From Alishewanella longhuensis (lineage in GTDB: Bacteria; Pseudomonadota; Gammaproteobacteria; Enterobacterales; Alteromonadaceae), in assembly GCF_014653435.1 (NCBI RefSeq), contig NZ_BNAO01000005.1, positions 154,920 to 218,919 of the forward strand: a stretch of 64,000 nucleotides of DNA. Reading direction: 5' to 3'. Positions 35,886-44,425 of the stretch are shown piece after piece. The notes below the pieces were generated by a model. The model searched no databases, was not told the DNA's origin, and saw only the letters and a list, made by a program, of their open reading frames with translations. The number at the start of each line of letters is the position of its first letter. Position 1 is the stretch's first letter. The translations under genes and the position numbers were made by a program.

Positions 35886-36491
35886 TTACCAATCTAAACC
35901 GCGTTGTGCTTTCACACCGTTATCAAAAGCATGCTTAACGGCCGCAATTTCACTTACCGTATCGGCCAGTTCCAATAAACGCCGGTGGCAGGCGCGGCCG
36001 GTAATCACCACATGTTGTTTTGCTGGCCGGTTTAGCAATGCCTGCTCAATCCGCTCCAGCGGCAAATAATGGTAACTGAGCATATAAGTCAGCTCGTCCA
36101 GCAACACCAGATCGAGAGAGTCATCGGCTAAAAAGCGTTCGGCGTCTTGCCAGACTAATTCGGCCGCGGCAATATCGGCAGCCTTATCTTGCGTATCCCA
36201 GGTAAACCCCGTAGCCATTACGGAAAACTCTACCCCGTGCTGCTGCAGTAAATTTCGTTCACCGCATTCCCAGCTACCTTTAATAAACTGCACCACTGCC
36301 GCCGTTAAACCATGCCCTACTGCCCGCGCTACCGTGCCGAAGCCTGCGGTTGATTTACCTTTGCCATTACCGGTAATAACCAGCAATAACCCTTTCTCAA
36401 TGCTGGCCCGCGCCACTGCCGCATCCACCTGCGCTTTTAAACGCTGTTGCCGCGCCTGATGCCGCTGTTGTTTTATTTCTTCCGTTAGCAT
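35886..36491 (-). CDS. cobO: cob(I)alamin adenosyltransferase
   Basis: A 201-residue CobA/CobO/BtuR-type enzyme with the P-loop VITGNGKGKSTAGFGTVARA. Also visible are VVQFIKGSWECGERNLL, LVLLDELTYMLSYHYL and HVVITGRACHRRLLELAD. It attaches the adenosyl group to reduced cobalamin or cobinamide. It lies between the permease and binding-protein genes of the B12 operon, coupling import to coenzyme formation. Confidence 0.95.
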   Translation of the reverse strand: MLTEEIKQQRHQARQQRLKAQVDAAVARASIEKGLLLVITGNGKGKSTAGFGTVARAVGHGLTAAVVQFIKGSWECGERNLLQQHGVEFSVMATGFTWDTQDKAADIAAAELVWQDAERFLADDSLDLVLLDELTYMLSYHYLPLERIEQALLNRPAKQHVVITGRACHRRLLELADTVSEIAAVKHAFDNGVKAQRGLDW

Positions 36492-36500
36492 GTTTACACC

Positions 36501-37526
36501 CTATGAACCTTGTTGCAGCTGTCGCCGCAAAATAAGTAAAAAGAAGACACTCCCTATCACGGAAGTAATCACCCCTAGTGGAATTTCCTGCATAGCCAGC
36601 AGACTACGCGCCAAATTATCAACCCAGATCATAAAGATGGCCCCAAACAGCGCTGATCCTAACAACAAAGGCACCGCCGTTACGCCCATAAAGTAGCGCA
36701 CCATATGCGGTACCATTAAGCCAACAAAGGCAATACCGCCGCACTGTGCCACAATACAAGCGGTCACCAGCGCAGTGAGCAATAACATAGCCAGCCGTAA
36801 GCGCATGACATTAACGCCTAAACTGCGGGCACTCTCGTCCGATAGGAGTAATGCATCTAATTGTCGGCGTAATGCCAGTGCCACCAACAATAACAAGGAA
36901 ACGGCCGGGGCGATAAGCATTACGCTATGCCAATCGGTACGACTTAAGCTACCCATTAGCCAGAAAATAACGCGGTTCGCGGCAAAGGGTTCAGCAAAAT
37001 AAAGGATAAAACTGCTAATAGCACTGAGCATAAAAGACACGGCCACTCCAGCCAGTAAGGTGACTTCCATTTTTTGTAAGCGCTGACCAACACAGGCCAA
37101 AAATACCAGTGCAACGGCCAGTAACGCGCCCAAAAATGCCGCCAGTGCCAGGCTTATCAGTTGCTCAGGTAAAACAATGCTAACCATAGTAGCGCCTAAA
37201 CCGGCACCGGCCATTAAGCCAAATAAATAGGGATCGGCCAGCGGATTGCGACTAACATTTTGCAGCACGGCCCCGGCCACAGCCAAGCCCGCGCCGACCA
37301 GCAGCGCAGTGACTAAGCGTGGCAGGCGAATTTGCCAGATAATAGTATGGGCTAACATTTCTTCAGTAGCGTTACCGCTTAATACCTGCCAAAGCTCGGC
37401 AAAACTGACGCTAACGCTGCCAATTTGCAGGCTAAGCGCCAGGCTAAGCACAAGGAGTAACAATAACAGTAGCAGTTTCAAGCGATGGCATTGTTGTAGC
37501 GAAGTCGCAGGGCGGTTCTGGCTCAT
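36501..37526 (-). CDS. btuC: cobalamin ABC transporter permease
   Basis: ATG 37526 is chosen because GGAGGGG precedes it and it overlaps the btuD stop in ATGA; an earlier in-frame ATG (37541) lacks this. The 341-residue FecCD-family permease has about ten membrane helices and ends PLGVITSVIGSVFFLLILRR. LVGAGLAVAGAVLQNVSRNPLADPYLFG (written in part) is the family signature, first half. Riboswitch and neighbours indicate B12 as substrate. Confidence 0.9.
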   Translation of the reverse strand: MSQNRPATSLQQCHRLKLLLLLLLLVLSLALSLQIGSVSVSFAELWQVLSGNATEEMLAHTIIWQIRLPRLVTALLVGAGLAVAGAVLQNVSRNPLADPYLFGLMAGAGLGATMVSIVLPEQLISLALAAFLGALLAVALVFLACVGQRLQKMEVTLLAGVAVSFMLSAISSFILYFAEPFAANRVIFWLMGSLSRTDWHSVMLIAPAVSLLLLVALALRRQLDALLLSDESARSLGVNVMRLRLAMLLLTALVTACIVAQCGGIAFVGLMVPHMVRYFMGVTAVPLLLGSALFGAIFMIWVDNLARSLLAMQEIPLGVITSVIGSVFFLLILRRQLQQGS

Positions 37527-38398
37527 AATACCCCTCCGCATCCTGCGGATTGCTGGGTATCTTGTGCAGAAAAAAAGGTCACCTGTAGCCAGCCAAAGCG
37601 GCTATGGGGCAGTACTTCACAGGGTAAGCCGAACACCTGTTCAAGTAAGTCAGGCTTAAGCACCTCTGCCGGTGCGCCGTAAGCAACCAGCTCTCCCTGA
37701 TTTAGCAGCATTAACTTGTTACAATAGCGTGCCGCTAAATTCAGATCATGGATACAACAGACCACGGTTTTACCCAAACGTTGTAATAGCTGCAATACCT
37801 GATGCTGGTATTGTATATCCAGATGATTGGTCGGTTCGTCTAATAACAAAATACCGGCTTGTTGCACTAAGGCCCGGGCGATAAAGAGCCGCTGCAACTC
37901 GCCCCCTGACAGGGTTGCCGTGCTGTCTTGCTGTTTATCAGCCAAACCGACCTGGGTTAGGGCTAATTGCACTTGTTGCCGATCTGTATCGGTATCCGCC
38001 TCAAACCAGCGTTTATGCGGCAATAAGCCCATAGCAGCGACTTGAAAGCAGCTTAAGCCGATTGGCGGTGCACTCATTTGTGCTACCGTTGCGACACGTT
38101 TAGCTAATTGTTTAGCAGTAGCACGGTAAGTTGGTCGGCCAGCTAGTAATAACGAGCCCGTTGTTGGCAGAGCACTACCATTTAATAATTGCAATAATGA
38201 GCTTTTGCCGGCACCGTTAGGGCCTATTATTCCCACAAAGTCATTGGCTTGAATGTCTAAACTAAGATGCTTAAGCGCGTTTTTCGCTATAGACTTAGCC
38301 CGGTGCTTTGCCACTGAAGGATAAGAGAATGAAAGTTGTTCTAGCGTATAGATTGCGGCCGACAAAGCAGTATCCTGAGTTAAACAAACAGATAGCAC
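37523..38398 (-). CDS. btuD: cobalamin ABC transporter ATPase
   Basis: An ABC ATPase with Walker A GPNGAGKSSLL, signature LSGGELQRLFIARAL, Walker B ILLLDEPTNHLD and switch His in CCIHDLN. The GTG at 38398 gives 291 residues but lies at the end of the riboswitch without a clear ribosome site. A TTG at 38365 preceded by AGGA (7-base spacing) is a good alternative start. First gene after the riboswitch. Supplies energy for B12 uptake with BtuC. Confidence 0.88.
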   Translation of the reverse strand: MLSVCLTQDTALSAAIYTLEQLSFSYPSVAKHRAKSIAKNALKHLSLDIQANDFVGIIGPNGAGKSSLLQLLNGSALPTTGSLLLAGRPTYRATAKQLAKRVATVAQMSAPPIGLSCFQVAAMGLLPHKRWFEADTDTDRQQVQLALTQVGLADKQQDSTATLSGGELQRLFIARALVQQAGILLLDEPTNHLDIQYQHQVLQLLQRLGKTVVCCIHDLNLAARYCNKLMLLNQGELVAYGAPAEVLKPDLLEQVFGLPCEVLPHSRFGWLQVTFFSAQDTQQSAGCGGVL

Positions 38399-38399
38399 C

Positions 38400-38650
38400 T
38401 GGCCGCCCGGTTTTACGCAGACTGCTGGCCACTACCGTGTATTCCCGCACGGGGGCTGAATATACCTAAACACTGGCAGGTCTCCTGACTTAGCACGATA
38501 GCCCATGTTTTGCCTTCCCGTTGCCAGTGGCCTTAAAACATAGCGCGCTCTACAGTTGCGGGTACAGTTCAGGCTTTTAACCTGATTCCCTTTTCAAAGC
38601 TCACATTTACGCCGTAATACTCACAGCTAACACTCGCTTACCAATGTTCA
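38400..38650 (-). promoter_or_regulatory. cobalamin riboswitch
   Basis: Read on the minus strand: AAAGGGAATCAGGTTAAAAG, then CCTGAACTGTACCCGCAACTGT (in part), then the B12 box GTCAGGAGACCTGCCAGTG at 38471-38494. These are the conserved cores of the cobalamin aptamer. The following GC-rich hairpins up to the btuD start (CCCCCGTGCGGG, GGCCAGCAGTCTGC) should form the expression platform, probably masking translation start. B12 binding would lower expression of the operon. Confidence 0.93.
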
Positions 38651-38695
38651 TTTGCGCGCCTAATTCGCGCATGCTTTATTGTAACAGCAAAAACC

Positions 38696-40513
38696 TTAAT
38701 CAGATATCGGATTTACCCGCACACTGCGCTCGTTAAATAGAATGTCTGGGTAATTTCTTGCCTTAGTTTGCAGGGGCGCAGCCAACAATTGCTGTTTTAG
38801 CCGTTGATGTCCGCCCTGCACAGAGGGTAAGTAAAAACTGGCCTCGTTTTGCCAGGCGTTTTCAAAACGGTAAACCTGACATTCCGCACCGTGATAAAAC
38901 TCACCCAGCGCACATAAAATCAGTTCGTCTTGCCCATCCTGATTCAAATCTTGTTGCACTAACAGGCAACTCGCATCAGTTTGCAGGCAGTTCAACATAC
39001 CTAACTGTTGTGTCAGTAAGGCTTGCCACCAGACGTCGTCGGCTATAGTGACCCAGTCGGCCTGAATAATCTGCTGTTTTAAGCTTGCTAACTCCGTTAT
39101 CGCCAACGCCGCTTTTTGCTCGTCAGTAGGATATTGCCGGTATCGGCTCGGCTTGGCCAACGCCGCCGCAATTTCAATAGCCAAGGCATCGTCTGGTGCC
39201 AGTTGTTCCAGGCGCTGTTGTAACGCTTGATAACCGGGTCGGCCGGTCTGAAAACGTAAATGATACAGATCGTGTTCCGCACGATAATTGTGCTCAGCGG
39301 CATCTACCGCAGAAGCCTGTAATCGCGCGATTTGGCTCGTCGCTGTTAAGCGCTGGACATCCAATAAAGGGCTATTCACCGCCACTAATAACAAGATAGC
39401 GGCAAAAGCCAGACTGATATTCACTTTGCCCAACAACGGCAACCAGCCCTGAGTCGAACGTAACGCCGCCAGACAATAACCTATTGCGTGTGCCGCTAAT
39501 ACTAACGCTAACAATAAGGCATATAAGCGATCTTGAGTCATACCATACTGATTAAGCCGCAAGTAGATGGCATATAAAGCCAGCAGCGCAAAAATCGGCA
39601 GTGAGCACAAGGCCGCATTAATGAGATAACGCAGTAACCGGTTATAGGGCGCAGCCTGCGTGCCCGCTTGCGCTACCGCATTCACAAAGAGCAGCAACAT
39701 TAACTGTAAACTGATTAAAATCGCCGCAGCATGACGGGTTGCCCATAACGGCTCTAAACCGGTAAAGGGCAAACTTAATACAAAACCCAGCGCAATCAAC
39801 GCCAGTAACGGTAATAGCCCCTTAAACATGGCGAAGACAATATTACGCAGCACATAGATAGCATGGTACTGAGTGCGCCCCAGTAAGATCCCCAAACCAA
39901 CCATTAGCCCCGTCAGCAGATAAATTACCGCTTTTTCGCGTAATAACTCCTGCAATAACGTTAACTTAATCAGGGCAAAGAGGCTGGCACCTAAATGCAA
40001 TACCAGCCAACTTAAGCCAACAAAGACCAGCATCAGCAACAGTGTCAGAGTGTTTTGCCAGGCTAGGCTAAATAGCGATGGATAGCTTAGCTGCCAACGC
40101 TGATATAACAGATGGCATTGCAAAAAAGGCAGCAAGATAAACAATAATGCGGCTTGGGTAATGGCAAAAGGTATCAGGACCGCATTGGCCTCTAAACCTG
40201 GCATTCCGGTAGCAGTGTAAAGCGCCCAACTGGCAGTATGGGTAAAAAGCAGGAAAACCAGCGCCGTATTTAACCAGAAGCGCCAGGCTAACCAGCTTTG
40301 TACCGACAACAACATCACCGTGGGTACAGCAAGCACCAAAACATACCAATATACCTGACCATGTAAGTTGGCAAACCAGCCCCACTGCTGCTCTTTCCCT
40401 GTTTGCGCCAGGTAAAGCAGTAGCGCCTGTAATACTGCTATGACGACAATAAACACTTTACTGGGCCTGTCAGGCTGCAATAAGGCCACATCCGTTTTAC
40501 TGACATCAGTCAT
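38696..40513 (-). CDS. DUF4153 membrane protein
   Basis: A 605-residue protein with about 10-12 hydrophobic segments in residues 20-400. A soluble C-terminal part follows (YRAEHDLYHLRFQTGRPGYQ, repeat-like acidic DQNQDGQDEL region). The membrane part fits the DUF4153 family. Transport or signalling roles have been suggested for the family but none is established. The C-terminal QQDLNQDGQDELILC resembles a calcium-binding or FG-GAP loop. It is upstream of the B12 riboswitch on the same strand. Confidence 0.75.
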   Translation of the reverse strand: MTDVSKTDVALLQPDRPSKVFIVVIAVLQALLLYLAQTGKEQQWGWFANLHGQVYWYVLVLAVPTVMLLSVQSWLAWRFWLNTALVFLLFTHTASWALYTATGMPGLEANAVLIPFAITQAALLFILLPFLQCHLLYQRWQLSYPSLFSLAWQNTLTLLLMLVFVGLSWLVLHLGASLFALIKLTLLQELLREKAVIYLLTGLMVGLGILLGRTQYHAIYVLRNIVFAMFKGLLPLLALIALGFVLSLPFTGLEPLWATRHAAAILISLQLMLLLFVNAVAQAGTQAAPYNRLLRYLINAALCSLPIFALLALYAIYLRLNQYGMTQDRLYALLLALVLAAHAIGYCLAALRSTQGWLPLLGKVNISLAFAAILLLVAVNSPLLDVQRLTATSQIARLQASAVDAAEHNYRAEHDLYHLRFQTGRPGYQALQQRLEQLAPDDALAIEIAAALAKPSRYRQYPTDEQKAALAITELASLKQQIIQADWVTIADDVWWQALLTQQLGMLNCLQTDASCLLVQQDLNQDGQDELILCALGEFYHGAECQVYRFENAWQNEASFYLPSVQGGHQRLKQQLLAAPLQTKARNYPDILFNERSVRVNPISD

Positions 40514-40704
40514 CTGTTAACACTCCTGTTCGCTAGGCGTATCAGCATAGTTTTATCCCTAAACAACCTCAATATTCAAGCAATTATATTTTATAACAGC
40601 AAAGCTCACTTTAGCTGCTACGCTTTATAAGTAGCTAAAAATGTTAATTTATATCCGGCGTAACTAGGGCGCGTTCTAAAAAAATTAAGAAAAGGAGCAA
40701 GATA

Positions 40705-41250
40705 ATGACGATCAAAGTTTTGGCAATAAGCGGCAGTTTACGCGCTAAATCAACAAACAGAGGCATGTTGCGATATGCGCAGGCGAATACACCGGAGGGA
40801 ATGAAAATTCATTTAGCTGATTTACTGGATGTGCCTTTTTACAATGCGGACTTAGCCGAAAAGCCACCTGCCGTGGTTACCTTACTACAAGAGTTTGCCG
40901 AAGCAGACGCACTACTCCTCGGCTGCCCTGAATACAATTATTCATTGGCACCGGCTTTAAAAAACGCGCTAGACTGGGCATCACGCGAGCCAGATAATCA
41001 TCTGTTGCGGGGCAAGGCCGTAGCTATAATGGGTTCAGCGGGGGGTATGGGTAGCTCAAGAGCGCAATACCATTTGCGCCAGGTCTGTGTTTATCTTGAT
41101 TTACATCCGTTAAATAAACCCGAGGTATTTGCCAACGCTTTCAGTGGTGCGTTTGATCATGACGGCAATTTAAAAGATGTAAAAATACAGGACAATATTA
41201 AGCAGCAGCTTAATGCTCTGGCGCAGTGGTATAACAAACTTAGGGCTTAG
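40705..41250 (+). CDS. NAD(P)H-dependent FMN reductase
   Basis: A 181-residue flavodoxin-fold protein: VLAISGSLRAKSTNRGML (FMN phosphate loop), PEYNYSLAPALKNALDWASR (isoalloxazine contact), KAVAIMGSAGGMGSSRAQYHLRQV (in part). This is the pattern of the YieF/ChrR-like quinone/chromate reductases. AAGGAGCAAGATA precedes the ATG. Likely protects against quinone or oxidative stress; substrate not decided. Confidence 0.9.
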   Translation: MTIKVLAISGSLRAKSTNRGMLRYAQANTPEGMKIHLADLLDVPFYNADLAEKPPAVVTLLQEFAEADALLLGCPEYNYSLAPALKNALDWASREPDNHLLRGKAVAIMGSAGGMGSSRAQYHLRQVCVYLDLHPLNKPEVFANAFSGAFDHDGNLKDVKIQDNIKQQLNALAQWYNKLRA

Positions 41251-41523
41251 GATGTGGCTCGGCGCGCCCAAACACCAGACTGATGTAAATTTTCTCGATT
41301 TAGATCCACTAAGCCATCGAAAACCTTACCTTGTCTGCTTATGTTGGAGCGCGCCAGCGTCACGTTTTGTAAACGACAGGGTGCTCTGTACCTTCAGCGT
41401 TGATTTGCAGATAGATGGCTTTGCTATTAAACTGTTATAGTAGTTTTATAGGCAGCGTTTTTTGGCATCAATGCTATTGCTGCCCTGTCCTCCCACATCA
41501 TAGCAAAATGGATTTTAACGCTA

Positions 41524-42264
41524 ATGAAATGGTTTTATTTATTTCTACTCGGTTTCCTACCTTTTAGCAACTTTGCAGCTGATACTGTCGTCTCGGAAAA
41601 ACTACAATTTCGCCAAGCCCTCAACTCTCCCGCAGCACAATATAGCCAAGCGTTAATTACTGAGGCTTATAGCCGGCTTGGCATTCCAGCTGATTTTATC
41701 GACGTACCCTTTGGCCGCAGTTTGATAGAGTCAAACAGAGGGGTGTTAGATGGTGAGGTTGCACGGGTATTGAGAGTAACACAGCAGTTTCCAAACTTGC
41801 TTACTGTACCCTACGTCTTATTTGATACCGAAGTTTATCTGTACGTTAATCAGCGGCAATGTGCCAAATGTACACTCGAAAATGTGCAAAGCCTGGCTTT
41901 TGTAAGAGGCTCAGTTATTGTCGAAGACTTACTTAAACAACTCCCTGCTTCACGCAAAGTCATTAGCTCTGGCACAATAGAAAGCACTAAAAACTTGTTT
42001 TTAAATGAAAAGGTAGATGCCGTTGTTTTTGCAGCTTATCAATTACAGGACAAAGCAAGTTTTGAGATAAGCGAGCACCATATTATGAGCTTACCAGATT
42101 ATCATCTGCTACATCGTAGTCATCAGGCCTTGCTAACGCCGCTAGCGGCCATATTGTTTCAACTGGAACGTGAAGGTTTTACCGAGCGCTTGCGTTTACA
42201 TTACGGTGTAGCGGCTCCGCGGCGTCAGCTGCGTGTGGGCGAACAACCTTTTGCAACATACTAA
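41524..42264 (+). CDS. periplasmic solute-binding-like protein (SBP family 3)
   Basis: A 246-residue protein with signal peptide MKWFYLFLLGFLPFSNFAA. A two-lobe binding fold follows: AYSRLGIPADFIDVPFGRSL, GEVARVLRV, and LFLNEKVDAVVFAAYQL. It resembles the stand-alone extracellular binding proteins (PF00497-like) common in Alteromonadales, with no transporter genes nearby. It may be a sensor partner or an orphan binding protein. A CxxC (CAKC) at about residues 114-117 is unusual. Ribosome site weak. Confidence 0.7.
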   Translation: MKWFYLFLLGFLPFSNFAADTVVSEKLQFRQALNSPAAQYSQALITEAYSRLGIPADFIDVPFGRSLIESNRGVLDGEVARVLRVTQQFPNLLTVPYVLFDTEVYLYVNQRQCAKCTLENVQSLAFVRGSVIVEDLLKQLPASRKVISSGTIESTKNLFLNEKVDAVVFAAYQLQDKASFEISEHHIMSLPDYHLLHRSHQALLTPLAAILFQLEREGFTERLRLHYGVAAPRRQLRVGEQPFATY

Positions 42265-42293
42265 GCAGGCCCAAACTTGCCCTAACGGCAAGG

Positions 42294-42331
42294 CTAAAAA
42301 AAGCCCCACAATGCGTATGCGATGCAGGGCT
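42294..42331 (-). terminator. rho-independent terminator of the S9 peptidase gene
   Basis: On the minus strand, AGCCC ... GGGCT followed by a run of seven T, 18 bases after the gene's stop. Confidence 0.7.
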
Positions 42332-42348
42332 GGTTTTGGTAAATGCGA

Positions 42349-44367
42349 TTATTTAGTGTATTTATCTAACCACTGAAACACTTCGTTGTACCAGCGCACG
42401 CGGTTATCCGGCTTTAAGATCCAATGGTTTTCATCTGGAAAAATCACCAGCCGCGAATCAATACCTTTACGCTGTAAGTTAGTAAAGGCCCCTAAGCCCT
42501 GCGCATAAGGCACCCGATAGTCTTTTAAACCGTGAATAACCAGCATTGGCGTTTGCCATTTATCGGCATGTGCCGCAGGGTTAAACTTCTGATAATCCGA
42601 TTGCGGATCCCAGGCAGTGCCACCTAAATCAAACTCCGGGAACCATAGCTCCTCAGTGCTGCCGTAAAAGCTTGGCATATCATATAAACCGGCGTGATTA
42701 ACCAGACACTTAAAGCCTTGCGGCCAGTTACCGGCAATCCAGTTCATCATATAGCCGCCATAAGAGGCACCCAGCGCACAGGCACGGTTACCATCAATCC
42801 AGGGCTGCGCTTCAAGGATATATTCAAAACCTTTTTGCAAATCAACTAAGGGCTTACCGCCCCAATCGCGGCTAATCGAATCGGTAAAGGCCTGGCCATA
42901 ACCGGTAGAACCATGAAAATCGACCATCACTACCGCATAGCCTTTGGCGGCATACATTTGCGCATTCCAGCGCTCATTAAACATATTGCCAAAGCTGCCT
43001 TGCGGCCCGCCATGCACTAAAAAGGCCATGGGGTATTTTTTGTTAGCGTCAAAATTCCAGGGTTTTACCAGATAGCCATACACCGTGGTATCTTCGGCAC
43101 CTTTAAAGCTAAATTGCTCAAAGTCACCAAATTGCACCGCTGCACGCCACTCAGCATTGGCATCGGTTAGCTGTTGTAATTGCGAACCATCTGGCCCGAT
43201 TTGAAAAATTTCGGTTGGCATATTCAGCCGGTGATTGGTAAATACCAGTTTATCACTGGCCACCTGCAAGCTGCCGGCATAGCCATCACCGTAAACTTTA
43301 ATCACATCACCAAAGCTAGTGTTAATCGCATAGATGCTATATTGGCCCAGGTCCTGCGTTGTTACATAGATAGTGCGATTATCTAAACCAAACTGATAAT
43401 CAGAAATAGACCTGTCCCAGTTTGCTGCCAGCTCTTTTTTCTCGCCGGTGACCAAATCCAACAGCATCAAGCCAAAACGATCCGCTTCAGCACCCGGTTT
43501 TTTCATCGCCAGATACGCCATAAAACGGCCATCGTTAGAGAACTTCGGTTTTGCATCCCAGGCCGGGTTATCCGCGGTTAAATTGACTTTCTCACCACCG
43601 GTTACCGGTACCTGAAAAATATCAAAATTGGTATGCCAGGCTTGATCTTCAGCCGGTATTTTTGCGCTAAAGACCAGTTGCTGGTTATCCGGGGTAAAGG
43701 CCACTTCGTTAATACCGGCGATATTGGTATTCCAATCGGCCATCAGGTTTTTCGCATCAGTCAGCGGTTTATCAGACAATACCGCCACATGCAGATGCTC
43801 GCGGTACTGATCCAGCCAGTGATCCCAGTGTCGTACCATTAGCTGATCGTAAGCCAGGGCACTGTCTTTTTTCTCAGCGTCTTTCGCTTTGGCATCCAAG
43901 GTACACTGCAAGGTTTGACAACCCGGCTTGACGGTTAATGCCAGGGCCAGGGTTTTACCATCTGCGGCCAATTTAAAGCCATTGACTGCTACTGGTAACT
44001 GGGTAACCTGCTGCGCTTCACCGCCATCTAAGCGCAGTTGCCAAATTTGATTACTGCCACTGCGGTTGGCAATAAAGAAAATACTGCGACCATCCGGATG
44101 CCACTGCACGGCGCTTTCGCGGCTACTGTGCTGAGTTAAGCGTTTGGTGGTGCGATTATCGCCCAGGGTCATTAAATAGAGATCGTGTGACGTATCGGCT
44201 GGGGCAAAGCCACCATTAGTTTGGCTATACACCACAAAACGACCATCGGGCGATAAGGCCACATTGCCAATTTTATTATGCTGGTTTAAATGTTCGACCG
44301 TTAGTGGTCCCTTGGCCATAGCACCACAGCTTAATAAGCTGGCAGCCAGTAAGGTGAGTTTTTTCAT
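42349..44367 (-). CDS. S9 family prolyl oligopeptidase-like peptidase (secreted)
   Basis: A 672-residue protein with a signal peptide (MKKLTLLAASLLSCGAMA). An N-terminal beta-propeller with WD40-like SPDGRF, WHPDGRS and FTPDNQQ repeats is followed by an alpha/beta hydrolase domain. The triad is S535 in GASYGGYM, D616 in GLKDYRVP and H648 in DENHWI. This is the dipeptidyl-peptidase IV / acylaminoacyl-peptidase group. It probably degrades peptides in the periplasm. Single gene with its own terminator. Confidence 0.93.
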   Translation of the reverse strand: MKKLTLLAASLLSCGAMAKGPLTVEHLNQHNKIGNVALSPDGRFVVYSQTNGGFAPADTSHDLYLMTLGDNRTTKRLTQHSSRESAVQWHPDGRSIFFIANRSGSNQIWQLRLDGGEAQQVTQLPVAVNGFKLAADGKTLALALTVKPGCQTLQCTLDAKAKDAEKKDSALAYDQLMVRHWDHWLDQYREHLHVAVLSDKPLTDAKNLMADWNTNIAGINEVAFTPDNQQLVFSAKIPAEDQAWHTNFDIFQVPVTGGEKVNLTADNPAWDAKPKFSNDGRFMAYLAMKKPGAEADRFGLMLLDLVTGEKKELAANWDRSISDYQFGLDNRTIYVTTQDLGQYSIYAINTSFGDVIKVYGDGYAGSLQVASDKLVFTNHRLNMPTEIFQIGPDGSQLQQLTDANAEWRAAVQFGDFEQFSFKGAEDTTVYGYLVKPWNFDANKKYPMAFLVHGGPQGSFGNMFNERWNAQMYAAKGYAVVMVDFHGSTGYGQAFTDSISRDWGGKPLVDLQKGFEYILEAQPWIDGNRACALGASYGGYMMNWIAGNWPQGFKCLVNHAGLYDMPSFYGSTEELWFPEFDLGGTAWDPQSDYQKFNPAAHADKWQTPMLVIHGLKDYRVPYAQGLGAFTNLQRKGIDSRLVIFPDENHWILKPDNRVRWYNEVFQWLDKYTK

Positions 44368-44425
44368 CAGGTTCCCTCGGTTAGCAAAAGGCCGCAGTCG
44401 ATGCTGCGGCCTATTCTTATTATCG

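Noticed and set aside
41213-41440. 75-codon plus-strand frame after the FMN reductase
   Set aside because: No ribosome site, composition unlike a protein, and it begins inside the previous gene in another frame.
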